A stretch of DNA of 64,000 nucleotides from Physcousia sp015060555 (GTDB taxonomy: Bacteria; Bacteroidota; Bacteroidia; Bacteroidales; Bacteroidaceae). The notes beneath the pieces are model-generated. The model did no database searches, had not been told where the DNA came from, and worked only from the letters and a program-made list of their open reading frames with translations. A program made the position numbers and the translations under genes. This document shows, in pieces, positions 1 through 7,661 of the stretch (position 1 is the first letter of the stretch; each line of letters begins with the position of its first letter). The DNA lies in NCBI GenBank assembly GCA_015060555.1, contig SUYG01000049.1:1-64000 (forward strand). The letters run 5' to 3'.

Positions 1-250
1 CCTCATCATGTGTCAGTGGGCTACGCCCTACGTTCTCACCTTGTGTCTGGGTGTTTGAAAGCGAGCTTTCACACTCATCCACAAGCTAATAACAGCTTCT
101 GCGAAGCACTGACTCACGCTGAGGAAAAACATAAAAAACCATTTCGCCATTCGTCATTAGATTTGTTTTTCAGTGAAGCGCAGCGTAGCGGTGTTTTTAA
201 TGTTTTTGTCTTAATCCTGAATCTTGAATCTTTCAACAATAAACTTTAAA
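1..250. repeat. Repeat-rich non-coding leader
   Basis: I see no convincing gene here; the one open frame (10-249) has no recognisable protein character. Visible structure: an imperfect hairpin at 51-74 (GTGTTTGAAAGC, 2-nt loop, GCTTTCACAC), and at 144-159 the core CGCCATTCGTCATT. That core occurs again, in reverse orientation, in the heptad-type repeat inside purM (56060-56107). I read the stretch as accumulated dispersed repeats. Confidence 0.4.
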
Positions 251-260
251 ATGAAAAAAT

Positions 261-635
261 ATGCATATCGACAACAACCAAGAATGCTTTGTGGAGCTCT
301 GGCTACGGCTGGAGCGCACGAGGCGCCTCCTGTGGGCGCAGAACAAGCGGTTCTGCCCGCGACGCATCTTGAAATCGTGGTTTGGATTGCGCGCTAACGA
401 TGACTTCATCTGGGAGGTGTGCTTCCGAGCCTCGCGGGAGATGGAGGAACCCATGTATGGCTGGGACATCCTGCCGCTGCCATCGCTCTATCCGCGTCCA
501 CACCGCGAATTTCTACGCGCCATCGTTGCTGTCAGACTCGGCATCACGATGTGCCAAGTGAACCTGCGTGCGCTAGACAAAGCCTACAGCGTAGCGTTCC
601 CACACTCAACACCGATTAACGTAAACAAAAAGTGA
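261..635 (+). CDS. Small hypothetical protein (doubtful)
   Basis: A 124-residue open frame beginning MHIDNNQECF, rich in Arg, Leu and Trp, with no signal peptide or domain I recognise. An alternative ATG at 251 in another frame (MKKYAYRQQPR) hits a stop after 48 codons. In Bacteroidales, small DNA-binding protein genes of the HU type often sit just upstream of M15 or amidase genes like the next one. This could be a frameshifted remnant of such a gene, but that is a guess. Competing open frames exist on the minus strand over the same bases. Coding status is uncertain. Confidence 0.25.
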   Translation: MHIDNNQECFVELWLRLERTRRLLWAQNKRFCPRRILKSWFGLRANDDFIWEVCFRASREMEEPMYGWDILPLPSLYPRPHREFLRAIVAVRLGITMCQVNLRALDKAYSVAFPHSTPINVNKK

Positions 636-672
636 ACCACTGGTTACGCGGATTCAACTGATTGTTTTTTTT

Positions 673-934
673 ACAACGAATTACACGAATTTCACGAATT
701 ATTCAGGTCCTATTGTAATCATGAATTTTTATCAAATTACACAAATTCAAAGGCGAAAGGCTGCGCGGCTTTCGAAGGTAGTCAAGAGTTACCCATGAAC
801 AGCATACATTCCAGTTCCTGCGAGGTTGTCATTCGGCACCTGCGCAGCGTGCCGCTTCAATTAGTGAAATTCGCAAAAATAAAGTGGCATAAGGACTTGA
901 AAAATAAATTCGTTTAATTCGTGTAATTCGTTGT
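673..934. repeat. Inverted-repeat-bounded A/T-rich element (MITE-like)
   Basis: The 315 bases between the small ORF and the M15 gene hold no gene. They are bounded by inverted copies of a ~31-bp A/T-rich repeat. The left copy, 673-703, starts ACAACGAATTACACGAATT; the right copy, 903-934, is its reverse complement with a few differences. The interior has smaller hairpins, for example CGAAAG/CTTTCG around 752-771. A similar motif (TTAATTCGTG) occurs at 39605-39614. No transposase is present, so a non-autonomous repeat unit is likely. Confidence 0.5.
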
Positions 935-950
935 TTTAGATTAAAACATT

Positions 951-1478
951 ATGCAACAAGTAAATATGAAGTTAACTGAACATTTCACACTCGCGGAGAT
1001 GTGTAAGACGAGTGTGAATTTGAAGAATGTGCCGAATGAGGCACAAATAGAGAACCTGAAGCGGGTGTGCTGGTGGCTGGAGCTGTTGAGAAGCCGCTAC
1101 AACGAACGTTACGGGGATGGCGATGACCCAATTGTCATCAACAGCGGCTATCGCTCCGAAGAAGTGAATAAGGCTGTGGGAGGTGCGCCGACCTCGAACC
1201 ACCTCACCGGCTGTGCAGCCGACATCAGGGTGAGCGGCATGGAGCAAGCCCTGCGCTATGCTGTCATCCTGCTGGACATCAGCGATGAAAGCCGCGAGGA
1301 TTTGACTTCCAGCCGAGTCTGCTCACACTCGGCAAAGCAGATGCAAGCATCACTTTGCGCTCGTTCAACCGCAGACTTTGACGAACTCCTCATCGAGCGC
1401 AACGCCCGCGGCGCCATCTGGCTCCACTTCGCCGTGCGTGCAAGCGGCAACCGAAGGAAGTTGAGGTTCATTGGCTGA
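951..1478 (+). CDS. Peptidase M15 family (D-Ala-D-Ala carboxypeptidase-like) protein
   Basis: A 175-residue protein of the M15A/M15_3 type found in Bacteroidales, related to zinc D-Ala-D-Ala peptidases and phage endolysins. The N-terminus (MKLTEHFTLAEM from the second Met at 966) and the core INSGYRSEEVN ... SNHLTGCAADIRV carry the expected Ser/Arg substrate-binding residues and the His/Asp zinc ligands. The C-terminal WLHFAVR holds the last His. There is no signal peptide, as in related phage or element-borne copies. Residues 118-142 (about 25 amino acids) interrupt the conserved helix between DESRED and FDELL. They are encoded by a hairpin-bearing repeat (see 1302-1376), yet the frame stays open. 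Whether the enzyme remains active is unknown. Either Met1 or Met6 could be the start. Confidence 0.8.
   Translation: MQQVNMKLTEHFTLAEMCKTSVNLKNVPNEAQIENLKRVCWWLELLRSRYNERYGDGDDPIVINSGYRSEEVNKAVGGAPTSNHLTGCAADIRVSGMEQALRYAVILLDISDESREDLTSSRVCSHSAKQMQASLCARSTADFDELLIERNARGAIWLHFAVRASGNRRKLRFIG
1302..1376 (+). repeat. 75-bp palindromic repeat inserted in frame in the M15 gene
   Basis: A 75-bp (25-codon) segment splits a conserved M15 helix. It contains a perfect 7-bp stem (GCCGAGT 1312-1318 / ACTCGGC 1327-1333) with an 8-nt loop. It is bracketed by near-direct repeats, GATTTGAC before and GACTTTGAC at its right edge, which look like a target duplication. It has no stop codon in the host frame. 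Confidence 0.7.
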
Positions 1479-1515
1479 ACATAAACATCGTACAGACAGC
1501 TTCCCCCTAACACAA

Positions 1516-1557
1516 CGATTGCCACAAGGTGCCTCACAGCAAACCTTGTGGCAATCG
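1516..1557 (+). terminator. Intrinsic terminator after the M15 gene
   Basis: A perfect 15-bp stem (CGATTGCCACAAGGT 1516-1530 with ACCTTGTGGCAATCG 1543-1557) and a 12-nt loop, followed by GGTTTTTA on the plus strand. It lies between the converging M15 and C10 peptidase genes, so it may also stop minus-strand transcripts, although the T-run favours plus. Confidence 0.75.
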
Positions 1558-1561
1558 GTTT

Positions 1562-4500
1562 TTATCGGCCTACGACGACTTTCTTGCCGCCAATGATATA
1601 GGCGCCGGCGGGCAAGTCGTGCAGGTCCTTCGCCTTGGCACGGATTTTCTGTCCGCTGAGCAGATAGACATCTGTGGCGGCATTGTCGGCTTTGACGCTT
1701 TCGACACCAACGGGAGCGGTGACGGTCAGTGTGCCCGTCTCCTTCGTGACTGTGTAGTACGCGGAGGTGCCGCCGTTAATCAGGATGTCGTACGTGCCGG
1801 GCGCTGTGGGCGTTCCGCCAGATAGGTAGGCGTAGGGCATGCGCGAGAAGGTCGATTCCAGCGTGTCATCACCGACAAAGCCGCTTGCGGTGAGGTTGAA
1901 GGTTGGCAGCTCTTCTCCCAGCGTCATGGTAGCATCGTCAACATGTATGGTCAGGGGGGCCTTCCGCACAACCATCTTGCCATTCTTCAGCGTCAGCCGG
2001 CGGTTGGTGGATGTGCCGCGCGAAACCACGATGTCGTAGGTGCCGGGCATGGTGGTGCTGGTGACCTCCGTGGAGAGCTCTGGTTCGCCCTTGAGCGTTC
2101 CCTTGCCCGAGGTCTTAAATGTCAGCTCGGGCACCTCCCCGCCATAGATCATTGTCTTGCTTTCTGCACTGACAATGACTGCTTCCTCATAGACGGCGAA
2201 GACGGCGGTGTAGGTGGCGTCTTGGCTGACGGTGAAGGTGTAGGTGGCATCGGTGGAGAGTTCGGTGCCGTCCTGGCTCTGCCAGCAGATGAAGTCGTAG
2301 CCCTTGGCAGCGGTGGCTGTGAGTGTCACCTGTTCGCCGTCATAGTAGGTGTCGCTGCCCGTGACAGAACCCATTCCGTAGGGCTGTGCCTCTGCGTGGA
2401 TGGTGCGCTTGGCGGGAGCTGTGCCCGGCTCGAAGTTGGCCTTCAGGGCGTAGCGCTCCCCTTCAGTCTTGAAGGAGGTGACGAAGGTGTAGCGGGCATT
2501 GCGCGAAACGATGTTGCCGTCCTTGTCCGTCCAGCAGCGGAAGTAGTAGCCGGCGGCAGGGGTAGCGTGGGCATGAGCTGTCATGCCAGAACTGAAGAAA
2601 ATCTCTTCATTACCAGCGTTGTTGTTGTCTTTAAGGCCCACGGTGCCGCCTTCAGAAGAACTGGCATAGACATAGACACGGCCGCGTGTGCCCCAGTCGC
2701 TCTTCAGGTGGTAGATGGTGTTGTCACCGATGCACTCTGTCTTATATTCATATCCATACGAGTCTTCTTTCCAAACAGACGGCAGGCTGAAATGGAGGTC
2801 ATAAAGGAGGTCGCCATAGTTGTTATGCACTAATGAGTTGCCGCTATGGAAGGTGAGTTCTTTAACAATGCTTGCCTCTTTGCTGAAGTCAACATTAATC
2901 TCCTGAGTTCCGAAGTTGCTGTCTCCTCCGTTCTTGCCCTGCCACAATAGGCTGATGGGCAATGTCCCTTTGTAGGCGCGGCAGTTGGCAGGCTTTTCCA
3001 GTCGGACACTTACGCGAATGGAGTCGCTGTTGATGTAGTGGTCGGCATCGGCGTTCAGCACCGTGAACGTGGCACGGATGCGGGGGTAGAGGGCAATCTC
3101 GACATTGCTGCCAGAAATGTTGCATTCGCGGATGTCCATCTTCGGGTGAGAGAAGGTGAGTCTGCCGTAGAGAGCAATGTGTTGTATGGTCGGTGCTATG
3201 TTGCGGAGTGGCAGACTGACAGACTGTGTCTCACCAGCTTTGATGGAGACATGTGCCGAGGAGGTAGCTTTGGCATCTCCGCTGCCGTATATGTAGTCCG
3301 TCCAGTAGGTGAGTGTAACGTCGCCCTCGTAATCCTCCTCACTTTCGTTCCAGATGACGGCGTTGTAGGTGTTCGTGCTGCCCGTCTCCAACGACCCTTC
3401 CACGGTTGGTGTCTCGATGCAGGTCAGCTTGAGGTTGGGCTTGAAATGTGCTACGAGGGCGCAGTCCTCGTCCATGGTCAGCGTCAGCGTATTGTCTTTA
3501 GAGACAAGCACCCCGTTCTTGGTCCAATGGTCGAAGTAGTAATCTATATGCATGTCGTCGTCGTATTTGTGCATATTATAAAATGCTTCATCCCAAAAAT
3601 AGGTGTGTCCTTCGTAGTGTATGAAAGGTTCAGCAGTGATACTCATCTCACTGCCGAGGATGATTTGGTCGCTGCTGTTGCTGTTGACGCTGCCCGCACC
3701 CTCGGGGCTGACGGATACCGTGTAGTTCACCCAACCGGGCACTTTCTTTCCACCACTTACGACGATGAGGTATCCGGGACTTCCGTTATCTTCTATTTTG
3801 AAGCTCTTGCTGCCTTCCTGCTGAATCTGTGTTGCGGAGAATTTCAGGATGTAGCGGTAGAACGTTGATATAGTCTCCTCTGTGAGGTTGAGGGGTAGTT
3901 CTGCCGATTGCCCAGGCTTGAGATTGATGTCGAGGTCGGTGGAAAAGACATCCCCTGAGTTGGCTGTTGACAGCCGCACGTTCACCTTTCCATTAACCGT
4001 AGGTGCATAGCCATCAGGCTCGGGGTATTCGATGCGCAGGGTGGCGTTGAGCTTCGTGTCATAAATCCAGTAACTGTTGTATCCGTCGTCTTCGGCCTCG
4101 GGCAGCTCGGGGATGTTGGTGGTAACGCGAAGAATCGGGAAGGGAGCCAGGGCGAATTCGCTGCCACTGACGTGTATGTCGCCGATGTAGCTGCCAAGGT
4201 AGAAGTGGTTTTGGGTATTGTCGGTACGCATACTCCAGGGCACGATGTCAGTCATCGTGACGGTCTTTGTCTCGCCGGCGGCGAGGCTTACCATCTGTTC
4301 GGCCAGCACGTCCTGTGTGGTGCTGTTGATGATGCAGAGCGGACCTGCATAGTCGCCGCCATCGTTGCGGATGGTGAAGGAGGCGCTGAATTTGTCGGTG
4401 TAGTGGTAGGTGCCCGTGATAGCAGGTGCTGCCGTGCAGACGAGTTTGGCATCAGAGATGGGTGTCGTGGTGTAGTCCATTGGCGTGAGCGTGAGCGACT

Positions 4501-5992
4501 GTCCGCTGATGACAGCCTTCACATAGACGACATCGCTGTCTAAGCAGCGCTGCCAGGTACTCTCACCCGTCCTGCGGCAGACTGGCACAATCTGGTATTC
4601 GCCGTCGGCCACCTCTTCACTGATGCTGACGCTGAAGCTGTTGCTGAGGATGTCGCCCACGCGAGCGCTGGCGGTGGCTGATGAGAGCAGCGAGCGCTGC
4701 ACATCATCCTGATACAGGGCCAGGGCGTAGTCGATGCCGGCGGCATGAGTGGTCACGAACAACCTGGGCGTAATGGCAACGCTGGGGAAGTTGCCGGTGG
4801 CGGCAGAGCGCTGTACCGTCGTCTGACTGGTGGCGATGTTGTGGCAAGCCAGTGCGGCTTTCGTGTCAGTGTGGCCGGCAGGTACGCAGCCGAGGATGGC
4901 ACCCTGTCTATTGGCGTAGCCGTCGCTGGAACTACCGCCGCCAATGCCGCGTCCTTGAGGGTTCATTACCTGTAGGCGGAAGAAGCCGTTGTAGTCGCCA
5001 CCCCAACCCCAGTCAATGTGGTAATAGTCTTCAGATGCATAGCCGTCGCAGACGAAGGCGTGGCCACTACTACTGCTTTGTCCGCTGTAATAGACAGGAT
5101 GTCCTTGGCGGAGCTCATTGTAAATGATGTAAAGCCAGTCTTCGTAGTCAGAGCGATAGACTAATTGGCAACCAGGGTCGTAACCAAAATAGTTTGCCAG
5201 CGCCGGAGCCACATTCTGGCTGTAGGCTGCGGAGGAATTGGCACCATAGTCCATCTGCACAGCCATGCCGCAGTAGAGCATCAGTTCGCTGACGGCCTTC
5301 TGCTGTGCTTCCGTGGTGGCGTCCCACTCCGCGCGTGGCATATTTGTCCAGTCGATAGCGGTGCCGGCTGCGATGTCGGGATGTGTGAAGTTGAGGCGCT
5401 CAGCGACGCGGTTAGGGATGGTGGCCGTCGTCTGTGCAGGGTGCTGCCAGTAGTTCATGACCTGTGCCATGGCTGTGGCAACGCAGCCGGTGACGCATTG
5501 CTTGCCGTTGTCCATGGGACAGAGCAGGTTATAGGGTGAAAGCTGATTCCACTCTGTGCGGAGCAGCGGAGCGATGGGTGTGCGCGAGACGTAAGTCTCG
5601 CTGGTGGCTGTCGACATGGTGGAAGCAGCGGCAACCTTTATCTGCGCCTTGTACCCATCGAGCCATGTCCGCATGTTAGCGGGCACCTTCGCGGCATCAA
5701 ACCGGCCGCCATTGCTATAGCCGAGGATGTCGGGCGTGCGCTCTTCACCCGACACGATGACAAAGCCGCCGTTGGCCTCGTCGTTGAAGATGTAGTAGGC
5801 CTCGTTGACCTCTGCAGCCTTCATGCGCGGAGCCTTGCGCGGTGCTTTCTTCATGCCGCTTGATGATGGCTTTGCGAAGAATTGGATGGCGCGCTGCATG
5901 GCCTCGTTCTGCGACACCTGCTGCGCCCATGTGCCTGTGCCCATTGCCGACAGGCAAAGGAGCAAGGCGCAAATAAAAGCTTTCCTTTTCAT
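1562..5992 (-). CDS. C10 family (streptopain-like) cysteine peptidase, multidomain, secreted
   Basis: A 1476-residue secreted protein. Signal peptide at about 1-23 (ending TWAQ); streptopain-type prodomain at about 24-140 (Spi_C-like, YYIFNDEANGGFVIVSGEE). The C10 catalytic domain has Cys170 in TGCVATAMAQ, His311 in GHAFVCDGY and the WGWGG motif near 328-332. The long C-terminal part holds several beta-sandwich repeats, two Listeria-Bacteroides-type repeats (FRCWTDKDG and FICWQSQDG) and two MBG-like domains near 1290-1430. It ends in a segment (VYLLSGQKI ... LPAGAYIIGGKKVVV) resembling type IX secretion sorting domains. Catalytic residues are intact. It lies downstream of carbohydrate-active genes, so it may help digest glycoprotein or a proteinaceous matrix. 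Family assignment is firm; substrate and secretion route are inferred. Confidence 0.88.
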   Translation of the reverse strand: MKRKAFICALLLCLSAMGTGTWAQQVSQNEAMQRAIQFFAKPSSSGMKKAPRKAPRMKAAEVNEAYYIFNDEANGGFVIVSGEERTPDILGYSNGGRFDAAKVPANMRTWLDGYKAQIKVAAASTMSTATSETYVSRTPIAPLLRTEWNQLSPYNLLCPMDNGKQCVTGCVATAMAQVMNYWQHPAQTTATIPNRVAERLNFTHPDIAAGTAIDWTNMPRAEWDATTEAQQKAVSELMLYCGMAVQMDYGANSSAAYSQNVAPALANYFGYDPGCQLVYRSDYEDWLYIIYNELRQGHPVYYSGQSSSSGHAFVCDGYASEDYYHIDWGWGGDYNGFFRLQVMNPQGRGIGGGSSSDGYANRQGAILGCVPAGHTDTKAALACHNIATSQTTVQRSAATGNFPSVAITPRLFVTTHAAGIDYALALYQDDVQRSLLSSATASARVGDILSNSFSVSISEEVADGEYQIVPVCRRTGESTWQRCLDSDVVYVKAVISGQSLTLTPMDYTTTPISDAKLVCTAAPAITGTYHYTDKFSASFTIRNDGGDYAGPLCIINSTTQDVLAEQMVSLAAGETKTVTMTDIVPWSMRTDNTQNHFYLGSYIGDIHVSGSEFALAPFPILRVTTNIPELPEAEDDGYNSYWIYDTKLNATLRIEYPEPDGYAPTVNGKVNVRLSTANSGDVFSTDLDINLKPGQSAELPLNLTEETISTFYRYILKFSATQIQQEGSKSFKIEDNGSPGYLIVVSGGKKVPGWVNYTVSVSPEGAGSVNSNSSDQIILGSEMSITAEPFIHYEGHTYFWDEAFYNMHKYDDDMHIDYYFDHWTKNGVLVSKDNTLTLTMDEDCALVAHFKPNLKLTCIETPTVEGSLETGSTNTYNAVIWNESEEDYEGDVTLTYWTDYIYGSGDAKATSSAHVSIKAGETQSVSLPLRNIAPTIQHIALYGRLTFSHPKMDIRECNISGSNVEIALYPRIRATFTVLNADADHYINSDSIRVSVRLEKPANCRAYKGTLPISLLWQGKNGGDSNFGTQEINVDFSKEASIVKELTFHSGNSLVHNNYGDLLYDLHFSLPSVWKEDSYGYEYKTECIGDNTIYHLKSDWGTRGRVYVYASSSEGGTVGLKDNNNAGNEEIFFSSGMTAHAHATPAAGYYFRCWTDKDGNIVSRNARYTFVTSFKTEGERYALKANFEPGTAPAKRTIHAEAQPYGMGSVTGSDTYYDGEQVTLTATAAKGYDFICWQSQDGTELSTDATYTFTVSQDATYTAVFAVYEEAVIVSAESKTMIYGGEVPELTFKTSGKGTLKGEPELSTEVTSTTMPGTYDIVVSRGTSTNRRLTLKNGKMVVRKAPLTIHVDDATMTLGEELPTFNLTASGFVGDDTLESTFSRMPYAYLSGGTPTAPGTYDILINGGTSAYYTVTKETGTLTVTAPVGVESVKADNAATDVYLLSGQKIRAKAKDLHDLPAGAYIIGGKKVVVGR

Positions 5993-6058
5993 AGTTCTCT
6001 TTAGTTGTAGTCTTTAATTTTTTTCGGATGTGCCTTATTGACATACTCCGCTTTGCTT

Positions 6059-7657
6059 TCACTTCACGGTGATGCGGAAGACGGGGGCGATGTCGTTGGG
6101 ATGGGCGGCAGGGATCTGAACGGTGAGGCCGCCCTCGTGCTGCTTGAACTTCACCTTGCCACCGCCGAGGAGGGTCACGGCTTTGACCTTACCGCAGTCG
6201 GGGGACTTGGCGAGGGCTTTGAAGGTGAAACTGCCGGCTGCGGGCCATGCCATGATGGTGGCATAGACGGTGGTGACGCCCTTCTGGGCGTGGGGAGCCT
6301 GCACATATCGCACGTCCTGTGCCGAGTACTTCTGTCCCTCGTTGAAGCCTTGGGCATTCATGGGGTTGGCGGCTTCGGCCAGCGGGCCTTCGCCGAAGGT
6401 CTTCCACATGCGGGTGCCGTAGATGCTCTCGCCGTTGATGTCCATCCATGCCTTGATGTCGGCCAGCACCTGACGTTCCTTGTCGTCGATGCTGCCGTTG
6501 CCGCGGACGGGGATGTTGAGGAGGAGGTTGCCGTTCTTGGAGACGACATCGATGAGCATCCGGATGACGGTGGCACCGCTCTTGTAGCCGTTTCTGTTAT
6601 AAACGTTCCGGTCGTAGTGCCACTGTCCGATGCAGGTGCAGGTCTGCCAGTAGGCCTCCTGCGGACGGTCGGGGATGCCGCGCTCCACATCCCACATCAT
6701 GTAGTCTTTCTGTTCGGGGGTGAGCTGTTTGCCCGTCACCACCACCTGCTGCTGTCCGCCATGCTGCGCGGCGCTGTGGTTGTAGTAGTGTTGAAGGATG
6801 TTCTTTCCCACCTGTTCATCGCAGCCGTAGAAGGGCATGGCGGTGTCGTCGAAGTAGAGGAGGTCGGGGTTGTAGTCGTTGATGAGTTGCAGCACACGGT
6901 TCTGGAATTTCTGCTTGTAGGCTGCCGAAGGCAGGCTGGCGCCGTTGCCCCAGTCCCACTGGCTGTGGATGCTGCCGCTCTTCTCCCAACCCGTGGAGTG
7001 GGGGTGGTTCTGTGCGTAGAGTTCCTGCGGGTCGAGGCCTTCCCACCACTCTCCGGTACCATCCGCCTTGGTGAGGTTGCCGTCGAACTTCTGCGACGGC
7101 TCCAGCCATGTCCAGGCGTGCGAGGCATGGATGCTGACGCCCAGTGGCAGGCCCGCGGCCTTGCAGGCTTCGCTCCAGCCCTTGACAAGGTCTTTCTTAG
7201 GGCCTACGTTCACAGAGTTCCATTCCTGATAGGGCGAATCCCAAAGGTCGAAGTTGTCGTGGTGGTTGCCCAGTACCATGAAGTAGCGGGCGCCCACGCT
7301 CTTGTAGAGGCTCACCAGCTCCTGCGGGTTCCACTGTTCGGCCTTCCAGGCGTTGCAGAGGTCTTTGAGACCGAAGGTGGCGGGGTTGCCGAAGTGGCTC
7401 ACGTGGAAGTTGTACTGCCCGCTGCCTTCATAGTACATGAAGCGGGCATACCAGTCGCCGTCCTCGGCCTGGCACTGCGGGCCCCAGTGTGCCCAGATGC
7501 CGAATTTAGCATCCTTGAACCATTCGGGGCATTGCCATGTGCTGAGTGACTCGTAGTCGTTGCCGAACGTGCCGGTCTTCACGGCCACATCGGCTTTCTG
7601 TGCGCCGGCGCTCATGCAGAGAGCCGCCAGTAACGCTGCAATCGAAAGTTTCTTCAT
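6059..7657 (-). CDS. Alpha-L-fucosidase, glycoside hydrolase family 29
   Basis: A 532-residue secreted or periplasmic enzyme with a signal peptide at about 1-19 (MKKLSIAALLAALCMSAGA). The GH29 TIM barrel is evident from WFKDAKFGIWAHWGPQ (46-61), FMVLGNHHDNFDLWDS (126-141) and PDLLYFDD (264-271), the last carrying the probable nucleophile Asp270 or Asp271. A C-terminal beta domain follows (from about 430). It would release alpha-L-fucose from plant or host glycans. It starts 4 bases after the end of the GH105 gene, so the two are co-transcribed and probably act on the same glycan. Confidence 0.9.
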   Translation of the reverse strand: MKKLSIAALLAALCMSAGAQKADVAVKTGTFGNDYESLSTWQCPEWFKDAKFGIWAHWGPQCQAEDGDWYARFMYYEGSGQYNFHVSHFGNPATFGLKDLCNAWKAEQWNPQELVSLYKSVGARYFMVLGNHHDNFDLWDSPYQEWNSVNVGPKKDLVKGWSEACKAAGLPLGVSIHASHAWTWLEPSQKFDGNLTKADGTGEWWEGLDPQELYAQNHPHSTGWEKSGSIHSQWDWGNGASLPSAAYKQKFQNRVLQLINDYNPDLLYFDDTAMPFYGCDEQVGKNILQHYYNHSAAQHGGQQQVVVTGKQLTPEQKDYMMWDVERGIPDRPQEAYWQTCTCIGQWHYDRNVYNRNGYKSGATVIRMLIDVVSKNGNLLLNIPVRGNGSIDDKERQVLADIKAWMDINGESIYGTRMWKTFGEGPLAEAANPMNAQGFNEGQKYSAQDVRYVQAPHAQKGVTTVYATIMAWPAAGSFTFKALAKSPDCGKVKAVTLLGGGKVKFKQHEGGLTVQIPAAHPNDIAPVFRITVK

Positions 7658-7661
7658 CTTT

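Noticed and set aside
10..249. 79-codon plus-strand ORF at the window start
   Set aside because: It has no recognisable features and overlaps hairpins and dispersed repeats.
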